From the NCBI RefSeq assembly GCF_003149105.1, contig NZ_QGDS01000007.1, forward strand, positions 148,437 to 212,436: a stretch of 64,000 nucleotides of DNA. Direction: 5' to 3'. The stretch comes from Faecalicatena contorta. GTDB lineage: Bacteria; Bacillota; Clostridia; Lachnospirales; Lachnospiraceae. The translations under genes were made by a program, and so were the position numbers. Under the pieces are notes generated by a model that did no database searches, was not told the DNA's origin, and saw only the letters and a list, made by a program, of their open reading frames with translations. Below, piece after piece: positions 9,201-18,145 of the stretch; positions within the stretch are counted from its first letter, which is position 1, and every line of letters begins with the position of its first letter.

Positions 9201-10820
9201 ATGAGAAAAAAGGCACACCGGCAAATGACGTTTGATAAAAAGATGACTTATTTTATAACAAAAGCACTAATTATTTCTACGGTTCTTATTGTAACGGTTT
9301 CGGCAGTCTCTACTATGATTTCGCTTATTAATAAGTCTGCTCAGATGGCGATGAAAGAAGTAGATACTATGGCAGCTAATACGGAAGACAGTTTTACCCA
9401 GTATTATGATTTGATCTGGTCTATCAACCTGAATGAGCATATTCAAAGATATTTAAAAGAAAATGACAAAGAGCAGCAGACTATAAAGAACGCTTATAGT
9501 GTTTTGGACAATATATGTAATATGAATAAGAACTTGAATTTTATCTCAGTTGTAAGAGAAGACGAGAGGGATTTTCTTATAAAAGGAAATGCGATTCCCA
9601 ACTGGCTTCCTGATTATAAGGGAAAGATAAAGGAAGATTATAACAATAGCATCAGTATGAGGAATAATGTAGTCAGGATGGTTTATTCCAATACCTATGG
9701 ACGGGGAGGAGAGTATAGCCTTAGTGTTTATTATCCTCTCTATTCCAATTCTGTGATTGGGCAAAGGCTGGGGACATTGTGTATTAACGTGAAGGACTCT
9801 AATTTAAACCAGTTAATGAACAGAGAAAATCCTGGTGAAAATTTTACGGTAAATACTTATTTTGTCCATGAAGAAGGAAATATTATTGTGCCTGCCGGTG
9901 AAAAAGAAATGGGAATGGAATTTGAAGAAATGAAGTTCCGGGATGCTAAGGAGGGGGAATTAATTAGTGACACTGGCCTGGCTATTTATGAGAAGCTTAC
10001 GGGCTGGGATTTCTATTATGTGACACATATCGGCTGGTGGGATTTGGCAAAGGACAGCCTGGGGACAGTTGTAATATTGCTTCTTCTTCTCTGTGGGCTG
10101 CTTATATTTTTTACAAAAAATGCGAAACAAATTGTAGAGCAGCAAGAACAAATGAATCAAATCCGGCTGGATGCGCTTCACTCTCAGATACAGCCACATT
10201 TTTTGTATAATACGTTGGATTGTATCCATTGGCAGGCTGTTGTGAGCGGGGACTCGGAGATTTCCAATATGGTAAAGGCTCTTGCTACATATTATCGTAT
10301 ATGTTTAAGTAAAGGAAAGGATATTATTACACTTCATCAGGAGCTGGACTATGTGAAAAGCTATCTATATATACAAAGAATGAGATATGGTGAAGTTTTA
10401 AATTATGAAATCATAGCAGAAGAGGAGCTGGGGAATACAGCCATTCCAAAGCTGACACTGCAGCCCTTAGTTGAAAATGCTATCTACCATGGTATAAAGT
10501 CTGCGGGGGGAGAAGAAGGACATATTGTAATTAGAGTCTCAGAGATTTCTTCTGATATTGCAATTTTCGTGGAGGATGACGGGGCAGGAATGTCTCAGGA
10601 CAAGGTTGAGGAAATGAACCGGCTGGTAAAGATATTTGATGAACAGTTCGGTTATGGCGTGAGAAATGTAAATCGCAGAATTCAGTTGTTTTGCGGAGAG
10701 AATTATGGTTTGACGTATATGAAAAATCAGAAGGGCGGCATTACTGTAAGAGTACTAATTCCTAAGATACAGCAAAGTGACGGGGAGGGTTCACATGATG
10801 CAGGCATTGATAGTAGATGA
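9201..10820 (+). CDS. Sensor histidine kinase, YesM type
   Basis: This is a 539-residue membrane kinase of the LytS/YesM class. I place the start at ATG 9201 because GGAGAG lies just upstream; the earlier in-frame ATG at 9147 falls inside a hairpin. A first membrane helix (about residues 18-42) is followed by an extracellular sensor of roughly 250 residues, a second helix (GTVVILLLLLCGLLIFF) and the His-kinase domain with phospho-acceptor His333 in QPHFLYNT. The ATPase domain includes LQPLVENAIYHG. It probably senses the imported sugar or its binding-protein complex and phosphorylates the regulator encoded next, which overlaps it by 26 bases. Confidence 0.92.
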   Translation: MRKKAHRQMTFDKKMTYFITKALIISTVLIVTVSAVSTMISLINKSAQMAMKEVDTMAANTEDSFTQYYDLIWSINLNEHIQRYLKENDKEQQTIKNAYSVLDNICNMNKNLNFISVVREDERDFLIKGNAIPNWLPDYKGKIKEDYNNSISMRNNVVRMVYSNTYGRGGEYSLSVYYPLYSNSVIGQRLGTLCINVKDSNLNQLMNRENPGENFTVNTYFVHEEGNIIVPAGEKEMGMEFEEMKFRDAKEGELISDTGLAIYEKLTGWDFYYVTHIGWWDLAKDSLGTVVILLLLLCGLLIFFTKNAKQIVEQQEQMNQIRLDALHSQIQPHFLYNTLDCIHWQAVVSGDSEISNMVKALATYYRICLSKGKDIITLHQELDYVKSYLYIQRMRYGEVLNYEIIAEEELGNTAIPKLTLQPLVENAIYHGIKSAGGEEGHIVIRVSEISSDIAIFVEDDGAGMSQDKVEEMNRLVKIFDEQFGYGVRNVNRRIQLFCGENYGLTYMKNQKGGITVRVLIPKIQQSDGEGSHDAGIDSR

Positions 10821-12369
10821 TGAACGAATGATTCGAATGGGAATCTGTACTGCAATCCCCTGGAATATACTGGGGGTTGAGAAAGTGTTTTCAGCGGAAT
10901 CAGGGAAAGAAGCACTTGCATTATTAAGTCAGGAAAGTATTGATGTTATGATTACGGATATCAAAATGACGGGAATGACAGGAATAGAACTTATTAGCGA
11001 GATAAGAAAGATAAAAGAAGATATTCGTATTATTGTACTGACGGGATATGACGAATTTGATTATGCAAGAGAATGTATACGGATGCAGGTGCAGGACTTT
11101 TTATTAAAACCGGTGGATGAGGAGGTTTTAATAGACTCCATCAGAAAACAGGTTCAGGTAGTGAAAAGCAGGAGAAAAATAAAGGAAGAGCAGTTTCATG
11201 TAAGCAGGATTTCCGGGATTTCTGAGCAAATGTGTCTTGAATCATGGATGAGAACCCTTGTCCTAAATAAGGGAACAACAGAAATTATAGATAAGATATG
11301 TAATAAATATCATTATGCTAGACACGCAAGGATGCGGATTGCCATACTGATATCTTCTGTTTGCCCAAATGGTGTCAGTGAGGGGGAAAGTGACTTCTTA
11401 TTACGGCTTACAATCAAAAATATTTTAATCGGGTACCTGGATGCTGAAAAACAAGGAATCACTTTTGAAGATGACGAAGGCAGGATTGTACTTGCATTAT
11501 TTGAAGGCGAAAAAAGTGATCAACTGGAAAATTGCATAGACACCTTTACGAAACTGATTCAGGAGGAATGTAATGTCCGCATTAGAATAGTTATGGGAAA
11601 TGTAGTGGAGGGTTTTGAAAAGGCAGCGCTTTCCTTTAATGATGCTATGTATCTGTGGAATGAAGAAAAAAACGAGTACAAGACATTGATTGAGCACAAA
11701 GGGAAAAAAGGGCAGTTGGATATGTTCCGCGAAGTTTATGCTGAGCTTAAAAATAGTCTGAACTCCAATATTGGAAACACAGAGAGGCTGCTCAGGATTT
11801 TTGATTCTTTCTGTGCGGCGACCAATTCTTATAACATTACAGATCAATATGTAAGCCGCTGCTGCTTTGAAATCGCATCATCTGTTTATTTTAATTATGT
11901 GGTGGAATCAGGAGAAAATGCGGACAGCAAGTTAAATTCCCTTTTGGCTGCGCTGCTTAATGCAGACAGGAATGAGAATTATAAAATTACAAAAGCATTT
12001 TTGGAAAATCTCCTTGAAGGGGAGGGGGATGATGGTCATGAATTGGTTCTTCAGGTAAAGAGATATATTAATGAACATTTGACAGATGATATTACGGTAG
12101 CAGGAATTGCCCAATATTTTTATTTAAGCCCCAATTATTTTTCAAGATTATTTAAACGGGTTACCAATGAAGGCTGCAATGAGTATATTGTACGCAAACG
12201 GATTGAAAAAGCAAAGTATATTTTAGCAGCTACTAATATGAAGATAGGGAAGATAGCCGGGGATGTGGGATACCGGGATAGTAATTACTTCTCCCTTGCA
12301 TTTAAGAAACAGACAGGAATGTCTCCCCAGCAGTACAGGGAGAGTGTCCGCAAAATGGAGGCGTTATGA
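10795..12369 (+). CDS. Response regulator, YesN/AraC type
   Basis: This is a 524-residue DNA-binding regulator. The receiver domain begins MMQALIVDDE, has phospho-acceptor Asp55 in MITDIKM and the conserved LKP Lys. A long central region follows. The C-terminal AraC double helix-turn-helix runs from about residue 425 (ITVAGIAQYFYLSPNYFSRLFK, then IGKIAGDVGYRDSNYFSLAFKK). I chose ATG 10795 because GGGGAGGG lies six bases before it; an upstream ATG at 10777 lacks this. It very likely activates the transporter and hydrolase genes upstream. Confidence 0.93.
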   Translation: MMQALIVDDERMIRMGICTAIPWNILGVEKVFSAESGKEALALLSQESIDVMITDIKMTGMTGIELISEIRKIKEDIRIIVLTGYDEFDYARECIRMQVQDFLLKPVDEEVLIDSIRKQVQVVKSRRKIKEEQFHVSRISGISEQMCLESWMRTLVLNKGTTEIIDKICNKYHYARHARMRIAILISSVCPNGVSEGESDFLLRLTIKNILIGYLDAEKQGITFEDDEGRIVLALFEGEKSDQLENCIDTFTKLIQEECNVRIRIVMGNVVEGFEKAALSFNDAMYLWNEEKNEYKTLIEHKGKKGQLDMFREVYAELKNSLNSNIGNTERLLRIFDSFCAATNSYNITDQYVSRCCFEIASSVYFNYVVESGENADSKLNSLLAALLNADRNENYKITKAFLENLLEGEGDDGHELVLQVKRYINEHLTDDITVAGIAQYFYLSPNYFSRLFKRVTNEGCNEYIVRKRIEKAKYILAATNMKIGKIAGDVGYRDSNYFSLAFKKQTGMSPQQYRESVRKMEAL

Positions 12370-13286
12370 AATCAAAGAGTTTTGTTGGTAAAATAATAGT
12401 ATTTTTGATAATTGTGTTGTCTTTAAGTGGCTGCGGGGAGAAAAAAGAAGAGCTGGAAAAGCATTCTAATCCGGGTTTTATTGCTGAAGGAATCCGCAGA
12501 GTATCTGTGGTGAAGGATGGGAAGACAGTATTAGATATTGCATATGAACCAAAAGAATATGAGAGTTCTTATGAGTATTGGAAGATACATGAACCTTATG
12601 GAGAGGAAGCCGTTGTCGATACAGAAACAATGCTGGAATTTTATCGTAAGCTGGAAAAATTAGATAAGGGAGCGGCAAATGAATACCCTGATGGTACGGC
12701 GGAAGAACTTAAGAAGGCAAAATCAAAGATTACATTAGAGTATTGCCGGGGGAACAAAGAAGAAAGCAATTCGTATAAGGAAAATGCAGACAGTATAGCC
12801 ACACTTTTAATTAGTGACGGGACACAGGATGGATTCTATTATGCTGCTTTTGAGGAAGATCTTGGGACAATCTATCAAGTTCCTGAGGATGATATAGAGG
12901 AAATTCTAAAAATAAATACATTTCATCTCATACTAAAAATCAGTGCAGTTGTCCCCATGGATACGGTGGCGCAAGTAATTATGGATGCCGGCGAGGAGAC
13001 ATATAAATGGAATCCTGAGAAAGAAAAGGACTCTGCGCAGTATCAGGAGCTGCAAGGTATTTTAATCAAAGAGGAAATAAAAACAAAAAAGCAAAATGAA
13101 GGTGAAACACTGCTGAAAATTCAATTTGTAAGAAACAAAAAAGAGATGCCGGACATACTCCTCGAGTACCACTCCTATGATGACGTGTATGCGTCTGTAT
13201 CGGTAAATGGAAAAGAAAACTTCCTGGTGGATAAGAAGGAAGTAGAATTATTGAAAGAAAAAATAAAACTGTATGGTAAGAAATAG
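12366..13286 (+). CDS. Lipoprotein of unknown function in the YesMN operon
   Basis: This 306-residue protein has a lipoprotein signal peptide (hydrophobic stretch VGKIIVFLIIVLSLSGC, lipobox LSGC at Cys23) and a Glu/Lys-rich globular remainder. Its ATG overlaps the YesN stop as ATGA, so it is co-translated with the sensor pair. Weak strand patterns resemble DUF4340-like proteins, but I do not assign a family. It may be an accessory sensor part at the outer face of the membrane. No catalytic motif is visible. Confidence 0.75.
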   Translation: MKSKSFVGKIIVFLIIVLSLSGCGEKKEELEKHSNPGFIAEGIRRVSVVKDGKTVLDIAYEPKEYESSYEYWKIHEPYGEEAVVDTETMLEFYRKLEKLDKGAANEYPDGTAEELKKAKSKITLEYCRGNKEESNSYKENADSIATLLISDGTQDGFYYAAFEEDLGTIYQVPEDDIEEILKINTFHLILKISAVVPMDTVAQVIMDAGEETYKWNPEKEKDSAQYQELQGILIKEEIKTKKQNEGETLLKIQFVRNKKEMPDILLEYHSYDDVYASVSVNGKENFLVDKKEVELLKEKIKLYGKK

Positions 13287-13302
13287 TTACATAACAGCGT
13301 CT

Positions 13303-13335
13303 AAATGCAGGCATAGAAAGTGCTTGCATTTTTTA
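13303..13335 (+). terminator. Terminator of the YesMN-lipoprotein operon
   Basis: The arms 13303-13313 and 13321-13331 form an 11-bp stem with one G-U pair and a short AGAAAG-type loop, followed by a run of T. It separates the sugar locus from the pseudokinase gene. Confidence 0.75.
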
Positions 13336-13434
13336 TATAAATCAAGTAAGATACAAGTATTCTGATAAGTCTCATTCATCATCAATTCTGATAAGTATTC
13401 CAATGAATAAGTAAAAACTGCAGAAAGGAGTATA

Positions 13435-14148
13435 TTGATTACAGAGAAAAAATATGAGGTTCTCAGGTTTATAGAGCATGACGGAAAGTGCCGTGTTGTA
13501 ATGGACTGCGTTTTTGGCAGGCTTCTGGTGCACAGGCTGAATGACAGCAGAGGCATTACGAAAGAAATTATATTCAAGTGGTTTGCTCTGCTGACCGGAG
13601 AACTGGAAAAATACCATAGGTGCAAGAGGGAGCAGTGTTACCGGTATCTCAATCCTTACAGTATTCTTGTTACAGAAGAGGAGGAAATATTGCTTCTCGA
13701 CCTGAACGCCCAAAGTAATGGATTTGTTCTAAGAAATATGCAGAAGCCGGCTATGCGGGAGCACTTCGTCAAACCCGTTATCCATATCAGAGAGAGTACA
13801 AGAATATCCCTGGACTTCTATGGTTTGGGCAAAACAATACAATTTATATTGGCACGTACCGAAGATAACATCTCACTTTCTAAAATAGAGGAATACCTTT
13901 TGTCTGGAGTTATAGAAAAATGTTTGGGTGAAAACCCGAAGAAAAAATATGACAATCTGAAGCAAATCCAAAAAGAATTACCTAAAATATATCGTAAAAA
14001 ATGTGAAAAGCAGAAAAGGAAAACAATACTTATTATGCTGGCTATTGTACTATTGTTTCTGGCAATCTGTTTCGGAAAAACCGCTGTGGATACAAGATGG
14101 GCAGCAGGAGGGGGCAGAGAAGCGATTGTATTTATAGTCAGAATGTGA
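13435..14148 (+). CDS. Membrane-anchored Hanks-type pseudokinase lacking an N-lobe
   Basis: This 237-residue protein starts at TTG 13435 behind AAAGGAG. The fold can be read as the C-terminal part of a Ser/Thr kinase. VVMDCVFGRLLVHRL matches the hinge. YRYLNPYSILV (69-79) aligns with the catalytic loop HRDLKPENILV but has lost the catalytic Asp, Lys and Asn. DLN (89-91) replaces DFG. DFYGLGKTIQFIL and CLGENPKKKYDNLKQIQKEL (after residue 140) match the later helices. The Gly-rich loop and VAIK lysine region are absent. A hydrophobic helix near residues 200-217 anchors it. It is unlikely to phosphorylate anything and may act as a docking or scaffold protein. Partners are unknown. Confidence 0.7.
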   Translation: MITEKKYEVLRFIEHDGKCRVVMDCVFGRLLVHRLNDSRGITKEIIFKWFALLTGELEKYHRCKREQCYRYLNPYSILVTEEEEILLLDLNAQSNGFVLRNMQKPAMREHFVKPVIHIRESTRISLDFYGLGKTIQFILARTEDNISLSKIEEYLLSGVIEKCLGENPKKKYDNLKQIQKELPKIYRKKCEKQKRKTILIMLAIVLLFLAICFGKTAVDTRWAAGGGREAIVFIVRM

Positions 14149-14203
14149 TTGGGAGTTAGAAGATGATGAAGGATTTATCGGAAATCATCCTTAAAAAGGG
14201 AGG

Positions 14204-14234
14204 ATGCCGGGTAACCCTTTTGGATTCCCGGCAT
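14204..14234. terminator. Hairpin between convergent genes
   Basis: A perfect 8-bp GC-rich stem (14204-14211 with 14227-14234) lies between the pseudokinase (+) and glutamate dehydrogenase (-) genes. On the minus strand it is followed by a run of five T, so it may end minus-strand transcription. Confidence 0.5.
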
Positions 14235-14286
14235 GTATTATGAAAAAGTTTATTCAAATAGTATTACACCTGTTGTCTATTGTAAG

Positions 14287-14329
14287 TATCAAATGATTTT
14301 GTTCTTCATTTGATATACTTAGTATATTC
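14287..14329. repeat. Overlapping inverted repeats downstream of the glutamate dehydrogenase gene
   Basis: TATCAAATGA (14287-14296) pairs with TCATTTGATA (14306-14315), and the adjoining GATATACTTAGTATATTC (14312-14329) is itself nearly palindromic. The two structures share bases and could switch. No T-tract follows on either strand, so a terminator role is not evident. Confidence 0.45.
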
Positions 14330-14407
14330 AATAGAAATGAAGAAAGCGTGAGTAAAAGATGAAAGTTTTTTAAATGATAAATGAACAAATTATGAACGGA
14401 AGTCGGA

Positions 14408-15673
14408 TTATGGCCAGATTGCTCTTGCTTTTTTGGCTTCTACCACTCGTTTTACTGCAATTAGATAAGCACCTGTACGCAGTGTTGCACACTGACGTAC
14501 AGCAATATCCCAAACGGCTTCAAAGGCAGGATCCATAATATTTTTAAGTTTTTCGTTTACTGTTTCTTCTGTCCAGTTTACAGATTGAATATTCTGTACC
14601 CATTCAAAGTAAGAGACTACAACACCACCTGCGTTTGCCAGAATATCGGGAACGACTGTAATACCTTTGTCCCTTAATATATCGTCAGCTTCAGCGGTAA
14701 TTGGTCCGTTGGCGGCCTCTACGATGATGCTGGCTCTGATGTTACCGGCATTTGAAGTATTAATCTGGTTTTCTAATGCGGCGGGAACAAGTACCTTTAC
14801 ATCCAGTTCAAGCAATTCCTTGTTGGAAATGTGTACGGCGCCTTCTTCGGTATAGTTTTTCAGCAGATTTCTCCGGTCGTTTGATAAGAAGCCAAGTATG
14901 TCAGGGATATGAAGTCCCTCTGGTTTATAGATTCCGCCGGATACATCACTTACAGCAACTACTTTCATTCCTTCCTGGTCAAACAGCTTGGCTGTAATAC
15001 TTCCTACATTTCCCATGCCCTGGATAGCTGCTGTTGCTCCCACAGGGTCAAGATTAAGTTTGCTGAGTATATTTTGGGTTGTGAATAAGACACCGCGCCC
15101 TGTCGCTTCCTTTCGCCCGAGGGCTCCGCCTAACTCCAGCGGTTTACCTGTAACAACACCATGTACACAGTGTCCTTTCAGCATGCTGTAAGTGTCCATC
15201 ATCCATCCCATTACTGCCGCGTTGGTTCCTACATCGGGAGCTGGAATGTCCTGTTCAGGCCCAATCAGCGGAGCGATTGCTGCGGTAAATCTTCTTGTGA
15301 TAGCCCGGAGTTCATTTTCTGATAATTGGTTAGGATCACACACAACGCCGCCCTTACCACCGCCGTAAGGGATGTTTACAACGGCACACTTAAATGTCAT
15401 CCACGCGGCCAGAGCTCGTACTTCGTCGGGGTTTACATTTGGGTGGAAACGGATTCCCCCTTTAGCCGGTCCCCTGGAAGTGGAATGCTGTATGCGGTAA
15501 CCCTCGAATACATGTGTTGTCCCGTCATCCATCCGTACCGGGACTGCCACTTTTAGTTCCCTCTCAGGAAATTTGATTGCTTCAATGTCGCTGTCTGAGT
15601 AACCTAAAATATCTGCAGCCTCTTTTACTACCTTTAGTACGTTGTCATAAGGATTATACTGCTGTCCCATCAT
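14408..15673 (-). CDS. Glutamate dehydrogenase (Glu/Leu/Phe/Val family)
   Basis: This 421-residue enzyme oxidatively deaminates glutamate to 2-oxoglutarate and ammonia. The family core reads GPAKGGIRFHPNV, then PYGGGKGGV (substrate- and Lys-containing motif), PAPDVGTNAAVM, and the Rossmann GMGNVGS for NAD(P). The length fits the hexameric catabolic type such as RocG/GudB. AAAGGAG lies six bases before ATG 15673. The gene sits 17 bases after the aminotransferase gene on the same strand, so the pair can transfer amino groups to 2-oxoglutarate and then release them as ammonia. Confidence 0.93.
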   Translation of the reverse strand: MMGQQYNPYDNVLKVVKEAADILGYSDSDIEAIKFPERELKVAVPVRMDDGTTHVFEGYRIQHSTSRGPAKGGIRFHPNVNPDEVRALAAWMTFKCAVVNIPYGGGKGGVVCDPNQLSENELRAITRRFTAAIAPLIGPEQDIPAPDVGTNAAVMGWMMDTYSMLKGHCVHGVVTGKPLELGGALGRKEATGRGVLFTTQNILSKLNLDPVGATAAIQGMGNVGSITAKLFDQEGMKVVAVSDVSGGIYKPEGLHIPDILGFLSNDRRNLLKNYTEEGAVHISNKELLELDVKVLVPAALENQINTSNAGNIRASIIVEAANGPITAEADDILRDKGITVVPDILANAGGVVVSYFEWVQNIQSVNWTEETVNEKLKNIMDPAFEAVWDIAVRQCATLRTGAYLIAVKRVVEAKKARAIWP

Positions 15674-15690
15674 AATTACTCCTTTACATT

Positions 15691-16980
15691 TTATTTTGTT
15701 TTATTTTCTAATATTTTTTCTATTCCTGCTATTTTTACACAGATAATGAAAATATCCATTGCTTTTTTTAGCTCATCTATTGCGGGATAGGTAGGCGCAA
15801 TACGAATATTGCTGTCCTTTGGGTCTTTTCCATAGGGATAGGCAGCTCCGGCCTTTGTCAGTGTAACTCCGGCATTTTCAGCCAGTTCTATGGTACGCCT
15901 TGCACAGCCCGGAAGTGTATCAAGTGATACGAAATAGCCTCCTTTTGGATTGCTCCAGGATGCCAGCCCACTGCCGGCCAGATCTTTTTCCAATTTATCT
16001 GCAACCATATCAAATTTGGGCTTCAAATCTCCTGCCAGTTTTTCCATATGGTGCAAGATATTCTCAGGTGTTTTGAAAAATTGCACATGGCGCAGCTGGT
16101 TCAGTTTGTCATGTCCGATAGTCTGCGCGGACATATGTTTCTTCAATTCTGTTGTATTTTCCGTACTGGAAGCAACTAATGCAACTCCAGCTCCAGGAAA
16201 GCTGATTTTAGAGGTAGAGAAAAAATAATATATCCTATTTGGATTTCCATGTTTCTCACATTCTTTTATAATGTTTTTTAAAGGAACCTCTTCAGAAATA
16301 TGATGGATACCATATGCATTGTCCCAGAAAATCCGGAAATCTTTCGAGGCGGTTTCCATTGAAGCTAACTGTTCCACCACTTCTTCGCTGTAGCAGACGC
16401 CCTGCGGGTTGGAGTGAAGCGGTACACACCAAATCCCTTTCACGGATTTATCCTCCAGTACAAGCTTTTTCACAAGCGCCATGTCAGGCCCGTCTTCTCC
16501 TAAAGGGATGGGAATCATTTCTATGCCCAGTTCCTCACAAATTGTAAAATGCCGGTCATACCCGGGGACAGGACATAAAAATTTAACGGGTGTATTGCAA
16601 TATTTATGATATAGCCATGGTTTGCTGCCTCCTGTGCCGAAAAGGCATAAGAAGCTGATGACATCAAACATCATATTTAGACTGGAATTGCCGCCAATAA
16701 TAATTTGTCCCGGAGGAACATCCAGAAGTCTTCCGAAGAGTTCCCTACATTCAGGAATGCCTTCAAGAATGCCGTAGTTTCGGGCATCTGTTCCATCAGC
16801 AAGTGTGTAGTTTTCCATTTTTTCTAAAAGCCCGTTAGAAAGATTCAACTGGGTGGCAGCCGGTTTGCCCCTGGCCATGTTCAGCTTTAGCTTTTGTGCC
16901 TGTGCCTCCTTATATTGAGTTTTAAGCTGACTCAAAAGAGCGGTTAATTGATTTTCTGAATAATCTGCAATTGGCTTCAT
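15691..16980 (-). CDS. Aspartate aminotransferase, MocR-like class Ic
   Basis: This is a 429-residue PLP enzyme. The start at ATG 16980 has CAAGGAGGATATTT directly upstream; the longer reading frame beginning at 17049 lacks a site. The sequence matches the aminotransferase group typified by Corynebacterium AspT (Pfam Aminotran_MocR): LNMARGKPA near the N-terminus, Asp220 in IFWDNAYG contacting the PLP ring, and Lys258 in STSKISFPGAG as the Schiff-base lysine. It should interconvert aspartate/oxaloacetate and glutamate/2-oxoglutarate. It is co-transcribed with glutamate dehydrogenase downstream and divergent from a LysR regulator. Confidence 0.88.
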   Translation of the reverse strand: MKPIADYSENQLTALLSQLKTQYKEAQAQKLKLNMARGKPAATQLNLSNGLLEKMENYTLADGTDARNYGILEGIPECRELFGRLLDVPPGQIIIGGNSSLNMMFDVISFLCLFGTGGSKPWLYHKYCNTPVKFLCPVPGYDRHFTICEELGIEMIPIPLGEDGPDMALVKKLVLEDKSVKGIWCVPLHSNPQGVCYSEEVVEQLASMETASKDFRIFWDNAYGIHHISEEVPLKNIIKECEKHGNPNRIYYFFSTSKISFPGAGVALVASSTENTTELKKHMSAQTIGHDKLNQLRHVQFFKTPENILHHMEKLAGDLKPKFDMVADKLEKDLAGSGLASWSNPKGGYFVSLDTLPGCARRTIELAENAGVTLTKAGAAYPYGKDPKDSNIRIAPTYPAIDELKKAMDIFIICVKIAGIEKILENKTK

Positions 16981-17019
16981 AAATATCCTCCTTGTAAAAG
17001 TATCTTTATTCTTGCTTTT

Positions 17020-17049
17020 ATTATAGAAGTGTTCTAGAATGAAAAACAA
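17020..17049 (-). promoter_or_regulatory. Probable promoter of the aminotransferase operon
   Basis: On the minus strand a perfect TATAAT (17020-17025) and a TTGTTT -35 (17044-17049) are 18 bases apart, 40 bases upstream of the ATG at 16980. AT-rich dyad-like sequence between here and the LysR gene (17050-17099) could bind the divergent regulator. Confidence 0.5.
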
Positions 17050-17099
17050 ATACTTATATTTATATAGTAATTATAACCAGATGATTATGGGGGTACGGC

Positions 17100-18044
17100 A
17101 TGTTCAGCGGAATGAACTATGTATATGAGGTTTATAAAGAGAAAAGTTTTTCTAAGGCAGCAGAGAATTTATATATTTCCCAGCCGGCTTTGAGCGCCAT
17201 GATAAAGAAGATTGAGAGTAAAGTAGGGATGCCGCTGTTTGACAGGAGTACGACTCCAATTCAACCCACTGACTGCGGGAAAAAATATATTAAGACGGCG
17301 GAAAAGATTATGGACCTGGAGGATGAGTTTGCATATTACATAGGAAACCTGCATGAATTGAAAACGGGACATCTTTCTGTAGGAGGAACATACCTGTTTT
17401 CTTCTTTTATATTTCCTCCTATTATAGCCAGATTCCGCGAGGCTTATCCTCATGTAAAGGTGAGTTTGTTTGAGGGACACACGCCATTGCTGGAACGGAA
17501 GCTGTATGCAGGTGAGCTGGATATTATGATTGACAACTATCTGTTGGACGAATCTGTATATGAAAAAAAAATATTTATGCAGGAGCATCTGGTGCTTGCA
17601 GTACCTGTGTCATTCGACAGTAATAAACGTGCAGCCAAATATCAGATGACCGCTGAAGATGTACGCAGGGATGTACATCTTCAGCCGGAGTTCCCGGGAG
17701 TACCTTTAAAAAAGTTTCAGGATGACTCGTTTGTAGTGCTGCGTGCCCACAATGATACAAGAGAAAGGGTGGAAGCGATTTGCAGGAGGGCAGGCGTACA
17801 GTTGAATATTTCTCTCAAGCTGAATCAGCTTTTGACTACATATCATCTGACAGAATATGGGATGGGGGCATCTTTCGTAAGCGATACTGTTGTCAAGAGC
17901 CTGCCGCCGGATCCAAATATTGTTTATTATAAGATAGATGATCCCGAAACCGTCAGGGATGTTTATCTGTACTACCGTAAAAATAAGTATCTTACGAGGA
18001 GTATGGCAGAGTTTATAAAAAAGGCAATCCCTTCAGTCAAGTGA
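17100..18044 (+). CDS. LysR-family transcriptional regulator
   Basis: This is a 314-residue regulator. The N-terminal winged helix-turn-helix includes SFSKAAENLYISQPALSAMIKKIE (recognition helix region, about residues 17-39). The C-terminal part is a two-lobed LysR effector domain. It is divergent from the aminotransferase-dehydrogenase operon (119-base gap) and upstream of the PPDK-like gene on its own strand, so either may be its target. The effector is unknown. A GGGGG run lies just before the ATG. Confidence 0.88.
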   Translation: MFSGMNYVYEVYKEKSFSKAAENLYISQPALSAMIKKIESKVGMPLFDRSTTPIQPTDCGKKYIKTAEKIMDLEDEFAYYIGNLHELKTGHLSVGGTYLFSSFIFPPIIARFREAYPHVKVSLFEGHTPLLERKLYAGELDIMIDNYLLDESVYEKKIFMQEHLVLAVPVSFDSNKRAAKYQMTAEDVRRDVHLQPEFPGVPLKKFQDDSFVVLRAHNDTRERVEAICRRAGVQLNISLKLNQLLTTYHLTEYGMGASFVSDTVVKSLPPDPNIVYYKIDDPETVRDVYLYYRKNKYLTRSMAEFIKKAIPSVK

Positions 18045-18145
18045 ATTATAAACAAATAGTTATAATAATTATAAATTTGATTTATTGGCTATTTTTTCAA
18101 AATTATTTTACACTGAAATTAGCAAAGGAGAGGGGGATATAGAGC

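Noticed and set aside
13355..13400. Direct repeat ATTCTGATAAGT (twice, 27 bases apart) before the pseudokinase gene
   Set aside because: Only two copies in an AT-rich spacer and no dyad. It could be a regulator site, but nothing supports it beyond the repetition.
17050..17099. AT-rich dyads as LysR operators between the aminotransferase and LysR genes
   Set aside because: Several weak T-N11-A matches exist in such AT-rich DNA. None stands out enough to list as an operator.
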